Of a stretch of 64,000 nt of DNA, positions 44,028 to 55,044 are shown piece by piece. The notes under the pieces are model-generated. The model worked only from the letters and a program-made list of their open reading frames with translations, had not been told where the DNA came from and made no database searches. The DNA comes from Trichopria drosophilae (lineage: Eukaryota; Arthropoda; Insecta; Hymenoptera; Diapriidae). The position numbers and the translations under genes were made by a program. Within the stretch, counting starts at the first letter, position 1, and each line of letters opens with the position of its first letter. The stretch covers positions 140,199,501 to 140,263,500 of the forward strand of contig CM059582.1 of assembly GCA_030407085.1 (NCBI GenBank), read 5' to 3'.

Positions 44028-45040
44028 ATGCATAATATATTTACTGTAGTACTGCAGATTGAATTATGCCTAAAGTACCGCAGAAATCTAGTATGTCAAA
44101 ACAAAGGGGTGATTCATGCTTTAATCTGTTTAGTTTACCAAATCATTCATGATTCTGTAACTTATAAGCAATGGACACACGTTGATAGAACGACCTTACA
44201 GACTATTATATCTCCTGTAGATGAGTATTTAGCGATTCTGGAAAGAGGCTTAACAAAATTATTGCGGCATGCATTTCTTGTAAACAAACAAAATGAATTT
44301 TTGAATGATAAAAAACAAAATTTATCTCAAAACGAATGCATCGTCATCTGCGATTTTGCAGAGAACTATGCCTTTGTTCTTCAAAATTCTGTTCAGGGAA
44401 TACATTGGAATAATGACCAGGCAACAGTCCATCCATTTGCAATATATTACCGGGACAAGAGTGATGATAAAATAAGAATGAAAAATTTAGTAATTATTTC
44501 TGAATGTTTACATCACGACACTGCTGCAGTTTATGTTTTTCAGAGCTGTTTAATAGAATTTTTAAAAATACATTTAGTGGAAACTGAAAAAATAATCTAT
44601 TTTTCTGATGGAGCTAGCGGACAATACAAAAATAAAAAGAATTTTATAAATCTGTGTTATCATAAATCTGATTTTGGTATTGAGGCTGAATGGCATTTTT
44701 TTCCAACATCACATGGCAAAGGACCTTGTGATGGATTGGGTGGGACTTTAAAACGTTTAGCTGCAAGGGCTAGTCTGCAAAGGATTGATAAGCCTATTCG
44801 GACACACAAGAACCATTTACTTGGGCAAATGAATCACTACCAAATATAGTTTGCAAATATACAACTAATGACGAGTATAATGATGCCCAGATTACATTAA
44901 GTAAGCGTTTTCTACAAGCTAAAACTATTAAAGGCACATTAGCATTTCATACTATGATACCAATAAACACAAGACAGCTGCAAGCGAAGGTTTTTTCTTT
45001 GTCTGATAAGTGGACAAATGTAACAGTACAAAGCAAATAA
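44028..45040 (+). pseudogene. DDE-like transposase of the long-TIR transposon, N-truncated, one frameshift
   Basis: The first frame (44028-44849) reads YKQWTHVDRTTLQTI, CDFAENYAFVLQNSVQGIHWNN, IYFSDGASGQYKNKKNFINL and AEWHFFPTSHGKGPCDGLGG. The acidic residues in CDFAE and FSDGA are candidate catalytic positions of an RNase H-fold transposase. A one-base shift near 44800 moves it to a frame that continues FTWANESLPN and ends KVFSLSDKWTNVTV at TAA 45038-45040. I know this protein pattern as a dispersed animal transposon family but cannot give a superfamily name. The usual cysteine-rich N-terminus is missing. Confidence 0.6.
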
Positions 45041-45128
45041 AGTGATTGCGTCTACTTTATTCCCATAAATGACTTTCAATTTATTAACAATAATATATTA
45101 TCCATTATAACATATGACTTTTATTACT

Positions 45129-45164
<36 letters not shown>

Positions 45165-45409
45165 CGAATTTATTGCCATAAAAATACATAGCAAATCGGC
45201 GAGGCTCAGCAAATTCACTGCTGCTTTGCAGCCTACCCGCGCAAATACAGAGATACAATGATATATTAAACTTACAAAACTATTAAACTTACAAAACTAC
45301 TTAAACTAACAATAATTGATTATAATACACTACTAGCTTACAAATAAAGGCGACTCTAATCTACGGCGATAACATATTACTAACAAAAGCAACCGCTAAA
45401 ACAATAAGA

Positions 45410-48376
45410 TTACTCGTTTTGAAGTGCTAAAAAATGTGTCTTAACACGAGATACGAAAGTGTTGGCCGATGAGACAGACGTTCTAATTCTAAGAGGCAAA
45501 GAATTGAAAATCTTAGCAGCTATACAAGAAAAAGAACCTTTATATTTCGCCGAATTACAACGAGGGTGTTTCAGTGTAGCGGAAATGGCGCGTCGCGGAT
45601 TGGACCTGGATTGCCCTAACACTCGTAATTTCGCAGCTAGATATTCAGGAGTCCCTGATACAAGCAGCCGACAAACAAGCGTTAAAATTCGTACTTGTTG
45701 CTGAAATTCTATTTTAAGCAACCCAGAGCTAGCTAATGCCGGAGAAATATGTTCAAATTTCCGAACTCCGAAGGCATATCGGAGACATGCGTTTTGCACA
45801 GATTGTATTTTTCGTTTACTATCACCATTCAGGCAAGGACCGTATACCGATAGGCAGTACATAATGTGTACTAGAACCAATGATTCGCATAGTTTTAGTT
45901 TGACAGTAGACGACAAAATATGCCTGAATGGGAACAGCAAACGTAGCTGCATAAAGGAGACGGCACATTTCTTGCGGACATGATTAGAGAATGACCACTC
46001 ATTGTCGATAAAAACTCCTAGGTCCTTTGCCTCCTGAACGAATGGGATTGCATTACCCTTGATAATAATTTCATTGGAATTTGATACTTCCGCACGACGC
46101 TCTGCATTACCAACCAACAATATTTTTGATTTGGCGGGGTTTAATGCTAATCCGTTATTAACCGCCCAATTAGCAATTTTATCTAAATCAGTGTTGAAAT
46201 TTTCAAACGCTTGCGTAGCATGATTTGGCAAAAAGGACAATAACACTTGGGTATCATCGGCATACGTTTTAAGACTAACTTGATTACAGACATTATAAAT
46301 ATCTGCCGTGTAAATAATGAAAAGGATTGAGCTCAACTTTGCACCTTGCGGGCAACCACACGACAAAGAAATGGAATTGGAATACAGAGAATCAAAACCA
46401 CTTTTAACGACTACAGATTGTGATCTATGAGAAAAATATGATTTAATAAGATTACAGGCCGCTTCAGAAAAGCCGTAAAATTTTAGCTTTAAAATAATTA
46501 GGTCGTGATCAAGCGAATCAAAAGCGCGAGTAAAATCAAGAAGGCCGATTAACGTTAGCTTCTTACTATCCCAGCCAAAAAGGACATCCTCAGAGACATC
46601 TAAGAGTGCAGTTTCAAAACTATGCAGTTGCCTGAAACCAGATTGAAAAATTGGAAAAAGCTTAAATTGGTTAAAATATTTTAGGATCTGTTCATATAAA
46701 ATCGCTTTAATCAATTTGGAAAAAATTGGAAGCCTGCTGATAGGTCGTAAATCGTTAAAAGTGGTTGGTTTAGGAATTTTGGGAATCGGATATACCATAG
46801 CATGTTTCCATGCGCTAGGAAAAGTATTGGTACGAATTATGTCATTAACAATATGAAGAATCTCCGGAAGACAATATCCACATACACGCAGAAACATTTC
46901 ACTGGAGATCCCATCAGAGCCCGCTGAATTAGTCTTTATTTTATTAATAATAAACATTAGGTTTGTTAGCGAAATTTCAGAAAAAGAAAAACTTGCAAAA
47001 TCGGGTAAACTATTGGAACGAGAAGATGAAAAATATTGCAGTGTTTTATCACTGGGTGTTAGCTTTTGTGGGCTGGTGAAATGACTATTGAGCAGGTCCG
47101 GATTGTTCAACGATGAAGGGATCTCCTGGTGTTTGTTTTTGCTGTTAACCCCAAGATAATTGATTGCGCTCCAGAACTTCTTCACTGATTTAGTTTGCAT
47201 ATTGCGAAAATAGGCTTTTTTCTCAACTCTCAGCATTCTACTAACACTATTCCGTAACTGCTTATAATAACGGAAATCGACAATCCGCCCGGATTTACGC
47301 GCTCTCGAGCGTGCAGCATTTCTTTTTTTTATAAATAGTTTTACGGTATCAGTCACCCAGGGTGCATGAGATTTCGTAACGCGAATAGTTTTTAAGGGCG
47401 CATGATAATCAAATAAACTAGTGATGACGTTTGTTAAGTATTGGACTTTGTCATTCACATTCGAAAAATTAAATATTTGTCCCCACGGGACAACACTTGC
47501 ATCAGATTCAAATTTTTGCTGATAAAAATTGTTAAAGTCTCGGGTAGTCACGTATTTGATCTTATGATGCAATCTGGGGCAGAAAATCTCACACCCAATT
47601 TAAAAGTGGTCAGAGATGTCATGCTCCCTGGATGAGAATACTTTGGCAACCGTCACTGCGGATGAAATTAGTATTAAATCAAGTAAAGAAGAGGATGAAG
47701 CGGTGATCCTGGTAGCAGAAGAAATAATCTGCTGCAAATTACACGCGCGTGACCATTCAAGAAGCTTGATGGAATCCGATTTCGTGACATTCAACAGATT
47801 AATATTTAAATCACCCAGAATAACTATTTTATCAACTTGGGTAAAAAGAGAATTATAGTTATTATATAAGTTATCCAAACATTCAAGGGAGATTTGGGGG
47901 GGCCTATATAGGACCCCAATACCGAACCTTGTTCCATGATAATTTAGCGTAACCCATAATTTCTCTAACCCGAAAACATCGTGAAGCGATGAGAATTCAG
48001 CATAAGAAAAGCGATCGTTTATATACATCGCAACCCCTCCACCTCTTGAATGTTCCCGATCGCATCTAAGAAAATTATAACCTTTAATTGAAATAGCATG
48101 GTTACTTATTGAACTATTCAGCCACGATTCCGAAATACAAAAAATATCGAAATTACGTTCAGACAGAAGTTCGTATATTTCAAGAAAATGCGCAGTGAGA
48201 GATCGAACATTTAAGTGTGCAAAACTTATAGTGTTATGAGAGTTAGATTCGGTATCAACGGTTTTCAATGATGAAAAATCCGATGAAAAATTAAATTTGG
48301 ATACGGAGATGTCTTGTAGAATGGTTTGTGAGGCTGGTTCCAGTGCATTCGAATGCTGCGAAGTATTACAATGCAT
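45410..48376 (-). pseudogene. LINE ORF2: endonuclease and reverse transcriptase, one in-frame stop
   Basis: From ATG 48376 the frame gives AHLNVRSL, SESWLN, GVLYRPPQ and VILGDLNINLL (endonuclease). At EHDISDHF it meets a TAA (47600-47602) and continues in the same frame from 47599 as IGCEIFCPRLHHK. The RT has GSDGI, LRPISRLPIFSK, LLDFTRAFDS (motif A), CPQGAKLSSILF (motif B; the usual SXLSP-type run is slightly changed) and TYADDTQ with YADD at residue 437-440 after Met47572. It ends at 45410, total about 988 codons. The protein nicks target DNA and primes cDNA synthesis. Only the single stop prevents a full product. Confidence 0.9.
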
Positions 48377-48385
48377 AGTAGGACG

Positions 48386-49345
48386 TCATGCTTTCAACTT
48401 AAAAAGATCTTCTTCGGAGCAAATAGAAATCGGTTTCGAACCAGGTCGGTCGTCACGCTGTGCCAAAATCTTGCCATTTCTAACCCAAACAAATTTCTAA
48501 TTTTTTTCTTCTTTAGCTTGCAACTTGGTGAGACGAAGAAGTTTAATGTTTGCTGGTGAAAGCCAATCGTTCACAAAAATTTTGTTGGTAGAGGAGAAGT
48601 CAGCAGACAGCTTGGACGCTGCTAGTCCCTTGACAGCTCTCACTTCAGAAAAAAAATTGTTCCGTTTTACCAGAGAATCAAATTCAACATGAATCAGACG
48701 GGGAGATTGAGCTCTAGCATACGTAGATTTGATTCTATAGGCATTGACAATATCACTTCTATCGACGTTAATATTGACAGCCGAGGCGATAGAAATAACA
48801 GTCATGACAGGGTCTTCAGATGGCTGCTCAGGAACTCCAATAATCGAGAGATCTTTCCTAAGATCACGTTGAGTCAATGCGTCTAATTGGCGTTTCATAC
48901 AAGAGATTTCTTCTTTAAGACGTGCATTTTCGACCAGCAGATCATTTTGATTTTTTTGACATTCGAGACAATGCTTGTTAAAATCATCTCTCAACTTTGT
49001 TTGTTCAGCTGTAAATGATGCGTTCAGTGCAGCTTGTGCTGTTGTAAAGGAGTTTAAGCTTGCAGAATTCGCTGCTATCGCTGTCATAACGTCTTTCAAA
49101 GTTGGAGAATGTCCGGCATCATCATTCGTTGCAGATGTATTCGAAGATGTTGACGAATTGCGAGAACATTGGTGTATTGGCGTGTTGACATTTGCTTCAG
49201 CAAGGTAAGCTCTGAAAATTTTTAATATTTTTCCCGTGTGCAAAATTGAATTAAATTTGGTGCACCTGTTAGGATGATAACCACTTTTACATTTGTCACA
49301 AATTGTTGGTAATTTAACTTCTTTACCACAGCCTTTACAGAGCAT
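48386..49345 (-). pseudogene. LINE ORF1: zinc-binding, coiled-coil RNA-binding protein, one in-frame stop
   Basis: Starts MLCKGCGKE. Cys3, Cys6, Cys16, Cys19, His24 and Cys28 make a PHD-like zinc module often seen at the N-terminus of Jockey-superfamily ORF1. Residues 75-160 hold Ala/Ser/Glu-rich heptads, a likely coiled coil. SIIGVPEQPSEDP and NIFRAY-type blocks that follow fit an RNA-recognition-like fold. TAG at 48497-48499 stops the frame after 282 codons, and the same frame goes on as KFVWVRNGKILAQRDD to a TGA at 48386-48388, which is the usual ORF1 ending. So one point change inactivated it. ORF2 begins 9 bp further on. Confidence 0.8.
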
Positions 49346-49745
49346 GATGCTAGTAAGTTAAGTGATGCTCCACTGATTATAATAATGAACAAATACAACA
49401 AGCAAAATTATATAGCAGTATTGAATACACTACGCCACAGGTAAACAAACAATATGCATTCGCCAATTTACCGATTAACATTCACGTACAGTTTGAAAAT
49501 AAAAACACACATATACACTGGCGAAGAAAATTCCACACAATTCCGATTCCTCCAATATGAAAAGTTTCATATGTAATTATCCACTCAACAAAACAACATA
49601 GATACAGCTCTTCTTAAAATACAATCAACCAGACCGAAAAGCCACAGCAAAGATCACATAAATATAATAATTACAATAACATTAGAAACCCTAATAACTG
49701 CACTTTAAGCCGACCACACACCGATGACAGTCAAAGCAGTACTGG

Positions 49746-50351
49746 TATTAATACCACACTAGTAATGTTTGTAACAATTTGTACCCTTTACTAGAAGAAC
49801 GCATGTACTGTGCAACTCGTTACGCGTGTTCTCTCGTCTTGCCATAGCGCTACGCGCTACGGAGCGTAATCTGCCGTCGGAAATTAATTTATTTGACATA
49901 GTAGATGTAAAATCGCCATTCTGGAAAAATATGTTTCTTGTAGGAAATTTCCCGAGGAATTCAATGGTGCAATAATAAAATTTGTATACTGTCGGCCTCG
50001 AGCAGTAAATGGACTTTCTAATATTCAATTGTTTATAACAATCGCTTTTTAGCAACAATTTTAAAAACTACGCATATAGAAATAAAGACAATTTCATTAC
50101 CTTTGAAATGAGCTCCGGCTGAAGTCAATCGGATAAATAGAACCGGAGTTATGGCAATTTCAAAAAGTGCAGAATTGGAGAGTATTACAAATTTCAAACC
50201 GCCATATTTTCGAAAATATTGATTAAAAAAAAATCCAGAAACACGTGTCGACTTTTTTTGTATAAGGAACGCATAAAAAAATTTAGAAGCAAATAAAAAA
50301 TGTCGACCAATATTTTTTACGAAATCCGTTCGATTTGTAAAAGAATGTCCC
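49746..50351 (-). repeat. Right TIR of the long-TIR transposon
   Basis: Reverse complement of 43007-43610 with few substitutions and an extra ~50-bp piece near 50300 (AAAAAATGTCGACCAAT) relative to the left arm. Its inner end is separated by the LINE from its last bases at 45110-45134. Confidence 0.88.
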
Positions 50352-50535
50352 ATATGTATGTAGAAAAATGTTGATGTGTTGTTGATCATATTTTTGACAT
50401 ATATAAGAATACATTTCGAAAATAATCACATGACTTTAGCGATTTTTGATCCAATTGTAACAAACTTGTATAAAAATTAAGCACAATAACAAAATAAATA
50501 TGTTAAGCGTTATTATTTGAATGTTATTTTCATAT
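50352..50535 (+). repeat. AT-rich repeat family, continuation after the long-TIR transposon
   Basis: Begins ATATGTATGTAGAAAAATGTTG, the expected next part of the repeat unit interrupted at 43006, then GATCCAATTGTAACAAACTTG. Ends near 50535. Confidence 0.75.
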
Positions 50536-50696
50536 TGGTTTGCGATTTAAAATTGCCACTTATGCAAGGTGCTATATGTGTGCGTGAGTAATTGGAGGGA
50601 GAAAAGCAAAAATATCGTTTGTTGCTCGGGGAGTGGGCAGATAGATACTCGAAATCATGCGAACGCATTTAATCGACCCGTACTAGGGTAAAAATA

Positions 50697-50925
50697 TTAC
50701 TGCGGACATAATCTCATAAGAAATACCTGCATCCACAGTAAAGTGGGTACACCGCAGTATTAGGTTATTATACCCGCAGTAAATGGTACATTTACTCTAT
50801 ACATAGTATTCGATAAAATAAAGATGATTCATACGATAACGGAGTTAAACAACATTATTTAAAAACCTTCCACGATCGTCTTACACGGAGATCATCTCAT
50901 TTCGAAGTGGAGTCGATAATGGCCG
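50697..50925 (+). repeat. 225-bp direct repeat, copy 1 (copy 2 at 54715-54937)
   Basis: The copies share ATTACTGCGG(A/G)CATAATC, CTCTATACATAGTATTCGAT, GATTCATACGATAACGGAGT and CATTTCGAAGTGGAGTC in the same order, at about 93 percent identity by eye. Each lies just inside a block of the TTTCAGCC repeat family. Copy 1 precedes the Helitron remnant; copy 2 precedes the mariner transposase. Confidence 0.88.
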
Positions 50926-51039
50926 TTAGCGTTAACGAAAAGTGGTGCAGAAATGTACAGAAGTTTAATGGACCATTTACAAACAAAATAAAAAACAGAT
51001 AATCGCCAAATTGGGAAAATCGTAATATTACGATCAACT

Positions 51040-53432
51040 TTTATAGGTAGTCCCCGAGCAATGCAACAAAATTTTATGGACGCGATGACATTAGTCCAAA
51101 GATTTCGAAAACCAGATCTGTTCATATCCATGACAGCTAATCCAAATGGGAAAGAAATTGTTGAAAATTTGAAATCTAATGAAGAGGTCATAAATCGACC
51201 AGACATCTTTTGTCAGAGTTTTTTATCAAAAAATGAAATAATTAAAAAAGGTATCAATACATATCAACACGATATGTCGGTCCACCCGAAGCTATGCCCC
51301 GTCTTAATGAGTTTTTAATGTTAGAATTATAACATGTTATATATAGATTAGCAGTTCATAATGAAAATGAACAGTACATACATTTTAAAGAGGGATCAGA
51401 AAAAAAAGGATCGACAAAAGTGTAGATACAACACTAACTGCATGGATTAAATTAAATTCATCTGATGATAGTACAAGACATTTATTACATACCGATATGC
51501 TAATTTATTATGTAGTTAATGAGTCCAGTAAAAAATGGCAACTGCGGAAAAAATACTGGAAACCGGCAATAAGTAGAATGTATTTCGTACAACCCAAGAA
51601 TCGTGAACGCTTCTACTTACTATTGTTATTACTACATGTTCGAGGAGCTCAATCATTTCAGGATTTAAGAACTGTTGATGGACAAATTTACGAGTCATTT
51701 TTTAAAGCTGCCAAAGCAAGAAATTTAATTTCTACGGATGAAGAATGGGATAAATGTCTTCAAGAAAATATAGATATTCAATTTCCAAATAGCTTATGTG
51801 AATTATTCGCTTATATTTGTGTATATTGTAATCCACAAAATGTACTACAATTATATGAAAAATATAAAGATTGTCTGTATCATCCTAAACTTAATGAGAA
51901 TGTCGGAAGAAACAAAGCATTGCAATCAATATTCTAATCATGCATGGATATTCTTTAAATGATTTAAATTTACCAAATATTGATTTAATTTCTGATGATG
52001 CAAACAATGTCCATGATACATATGCAATATGCACGCATGATTATGTTGACAATATTGTAAATTCGTTAACATTTACTCAAAGAAACATTTTCAATGAAAT
52101 TATTAATTCTTTAAATAACAAAAATTCTAATAAATGTTTCTTTGTCGATGGACCTGAAGGAAGTGGCAAGAGCTATTTACATAACACTTTTATTACATAT
52201 TTACAAAATAAAAACATTAGTGTTCTGCCAGTACCTTGTTCTGGAATTGCGGCAAATTTATTAAAAGATGGAAAGACTGCACATACGACATTTAAACTTC
52301 CTTTGAATATTTCAGATAATACCACATGCAACGTTAAACCGAATACTTCGTACGGTTCATATTTAAAGGATGTGGAACTGATCATATGGGATGAAATACC
52401 AATGGCTTCTAAATATGCATTTGAGTCAGTAGATAGATTATTTAAAGATTTATGTATGAATGACAAACCGTTTGGAAATAAAATCATTATTATTTCCGGC
52501 GATTTTAGACAAACTTTACCAATTGTCAGACATGGTACCCGAACGCAAATAATTGAAAGCTGTGTTAAAAGAAGCAAATTATGGTCGCAATTTTAATGTA
52601 GAGCATTGTATGAAAATCCAAGAGTAGCAAAATCTGAACAATCATTTAAACAATGGCTTTTAAATGTTGGTGATGCCATTTCAGATGAATTTGAACCGTA
52701 TAATGCGGCAATTAAAATCCCACAACATATTCTATCTACTGATGATATTATTACTGAAATATTTGACAAAAAAATAACGCCTTTCAATACAACTATTAAA
52801 GATAAAATCATATTATCACCTAAAAACTCAGATGTAATTGAAATCAACAATGAAATTCTCTCACGCTTGGAGGGCGAGTAGAGGGAATATCTTAGCATAG
52901 ATTTTGCAGAACATGAAAATAATGAAAATTATGATGCAGTTTTACCAATTGAATTTTCAAATTCACTAACACCAAGTGGTATTCCACCACACAAACTAAA
53001 ATTAAAAATCGTGATGGATATTATTATTCTACTACGAAATCTGAATATCAATAATGGATTGTGTAATGGGACAAGATTAATTGTCAAGGATATGAAATCA
53101 CACTATTCATGCCGAAATTATTACGGGCAAACACAGTGTGGAAAATAACAGTGATACCTCGAATAAACTTATCACCATCCAAAGAAGAAATACCATTTAA
53201 TATGACAAGAAGACAATTTCACATCAGATTAGGATGTGCAATGACAATTAATAAATCCCAAGGACAATATTTTAAAAAAGTAGGAATATATCTGCCATCA
53301 CCAGTATTTAGTCATGGTCAATTAAACGTAGCTCTTTAGAGAGTCACATCAGAACGGAATATAAAATTATTACTTACAGATAAAAGTAAATTAATCCATA
53401 ATCATTTATACCAAAAATGTAGTATTTACTGA
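51040..53432 (+). pseudogene. Helitron Rep/helicase remnant (Helitron-like N domain plus PIF1 helicase)
   Basis: 51055-51318 reads GSPRAMQQNFMDAM and KPDLFISMTANP, the Helitron-like N-terminal region. 51497-51937 continues FVQPKNRERFYLLLLL and ARNLISTDEEWDKCL. 51940-53120 is a PIF1-type helicase frame with GPEGSGKSYL (Walker A, residues 71-80), ELIIWDEIPM (Walker B, 146-155) and GDFRQTLPIV (187-196). Its stops are at 52594-52596 and 52879-52881. It goes on with [15 protein letters not shown], then shifts frame to [16 protein letters not shown] and ends after a TAG with RVTSERNIKLLL. No Rep HUH motif and no 3' hairpin were identified, so this is a central to C-terminal remnant. Confidence 0.88.
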
Positions 53433-53639
53433 GATATTTTAACAATGCAATTATAAACTTGGACAAACCAGCTGAAACCTTGAGCATTCATAAAAATGAC
53501 ATATCACAAAACTATATATTACATAGCACCTATCATTTGCTAAAACCAAGGACATAAACGCAAAAAGAATGACATAACATAAATTTGACCATAGTTTCAA
53601 AGTTTTTCTTTTATATGATTTCATTACATTTGGCTGAAT
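53433..53639. other. Short AT-rich spacer
   Basis: Nothing recognised between the helicase and the inverted repeat block. Confidence 0.4.
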
Positions 53640-53885
53640 TGTCGCCAACATTTCGTCAATATTTTCTATTTTCATACAAATTAATTTAAACAAATTGACA
53701 TAAACATCACCAACAATGTGTAATATATGAATTTTTGATTTATCCATACTACAATGGAAAACTCTTACAATATCTCATAATCTCATCAGAATATAATCAC
53801 GTCAACATTTTTTCTACATAGATATGTATTATAAATTGAATGATCAATATATGATATATTTCGATTCGATTATTATATTAAATTT
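53640..53885 (-). repeat. AT-rich repeat family, inverted block right of the Helitron remnant
   Basis: On the minus strand: AATTTATAATACATATCTAT, GTAGAAAAAATGTTGACGTG, later ACATTGTTGGTGATG and GTTGGCGACAATTCAGCC. This mirrors the block left of the helicase (41867-50535). Confidence 0.8.
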
Positions 53886-53888
53886 GTA

Positions 53889-54370
53889 TACAGGGTGTCC
53901 CAAAACTCGCAGACCGTATTGCAAGGGGTGAGTTTTAATAACATTTCAAGCGAAAAAGTATAATACCAAATTTTGATCCATTGCATACAATTTGAATGAC
54001 AAGCCATTGAAGTTTAAAAAAAAAGAAACATTTTTTGCAATATCTCGGCTCTTTTTGAAATTGTCTTGACAAACCGGGGCTCATTTTAAAGGTATTTTGA
54101 AGCTCTACAAGTTGTCTATAAATTTTCATTTTTTCAATGTCTACAACTTTTTTCTTGTGGGTTATTTCGGTAGCTATGTGATGAAATGAGTTAGACACGA
54201 AAAACCGCTAAAATCGGCATTTTTTCCTGTTTTATAGACTATTACAGGATAAATATTCATTGTAGGTCAATTAACCTCCGAGATAAGTTGTAGAGCTTCA
54301 AAATATCTTTAAAATTTGCCCCAATTCGCCAAGAAAACTTCAAAAAGAGCCGAGAGATTGGCTACAATGT
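53889..54370. mobile_element. Hairpin element with a TACAGGGTGTCCC terminus
   Basis: TACAGGGTGTCCCAAAACTC at 53889 looks like an insect Tc1/mariner terminus. Inside, 54022-54120 (CAATATCTCGGCTCTTTTTG...GAAGCTCTACAAGTTG) pairs with 54270-54362 in a long imperfect stem. A copy of the right half of the stem lies reversed at 58345-58410. Right boundary uncertain. No coding frame of note. Confidence 0.55.
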
Positions 54371-54374
54371 TGCC

Positions 54375-54690
54375 AAGATCATAACAGTATTTTTATATAT
54401 TTATTCTTATATTATTATTATATATGGCTGCAGTGTCGCCAATATCACGTCATCATTTTTCAAAATAAATATTTAATATAAATTGGCTGATAAATAGCCA
54501 ATAATATACAATATATATATTTTATAATATTATATTTAATTTTTATATATACATATAAATTTGTTACTATTGGCTAAAATTTCGCCAAAGCCATTCAATA
54601 TTATTCTAATTTTATTCTTATATATACGATTGAAATATAGACAACATAACTTCAACATTTTTCTATATAGATATAGAACCAATTGCTGCG
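54375..54690 (-). repeat. AT-rich repeat family, block left of the mariner transposase
   Basis: Minus-strand orientation: contains GGCTGCAGTGTCGCCAATAT, AAATTGGCTGATAAATAGCC and GGCTAAAATTTCGCC. It pairs, as an inverted repeat, with 57140-57215 plus 58175-58350. Confidence 0.8.
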
Positions 54691-54714
54691 GGTGTCCCTA
54701 TTACTGCTGTTCCT

Positions 54715-54990
54715 ATTACTGCGGGCATAATCTCATAAGAAATACATGCATCCGCAGTAATGGGTACACCACAGTATTAGGTTATTATACCCTCAGTAAT
54801 TGGTACATTTACTCTATACATAGTATTCGATAAAATAAAGATGATTCATACGATAACGGAGTTAAACAACATTATTTAAACACCTTCCACGTTCGTCTTA
54901 CCACGGGGATCAACTCATTTCGAAGTGGAGTCCGAGTGCGAGTCCGACCAGTTAAGGCAAGAGTGGTGTGTGAGTCCGGCCAGTTAAGGC
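54715..54990 (+). repeat. 225-bp direct repeat, copy 2, followed by a short tandem
   Basis: Matches 50697-50925. It ends with two copies of GAGTCCG(A/G)CCAGTTAAGGCAA (54941-54960 and 54971-54990), which copy 1 lacks. Confidence 0.85.
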
Positions 54991-55044
54991 AAATTTAATT
55001 CCAATTGGTTAGCTTGGGCAAAATATTTAATTGTACCAAACAAT

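Larger units (their letters stand above)
45135..49745 (-). mobile_element. Nearly intact 4.6-kb LINE inserted in the right TIR
   Basis: Target duplication TATTAAT at 45128-45134 and 49746-49752. The 3' tail is (TAA)n, seen as (AAT)n on plus strand at 45129-45163. The order on the minus strand is a short 5' region, ORF1 and ORF2 with endonuclease and RT, then a 250-bp 3' region. Each ORF has only one internal stop and no frameshift, so this copy is young. Jockey/CR1-group by RT appearance; clade not fixed. Confidence 0.92.
43007..50351. mobile_element. Long-TIR DNA transposon (~2.7 kb without the nested LINE), possibly MULE-like
   Basis: The ends GGGACATTCTTTTACAAATC (43007) and its complement (to 50351) start inverted arms of about 600 bp, nearly identical. 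Joining the flanks rebuilds the surrounding repeat unit; ATAT on both sides may be the target duplication, but the AT-rich site makes this unclear. A transposase-like gene lies inside. Long TIRs suggest the Mutator-like group, yet no 9-bp duplication is visible, so the superfamily is open. Confidence 0.75.

Noticed and set aside
50697..54937. The two 225-bp direct repeats as LTRs of one retrotransposon
   Set aside because: No TG...CA ends, no gag or pol between them (a Helitron helicase is there), and no primer-binding site or target duplication.
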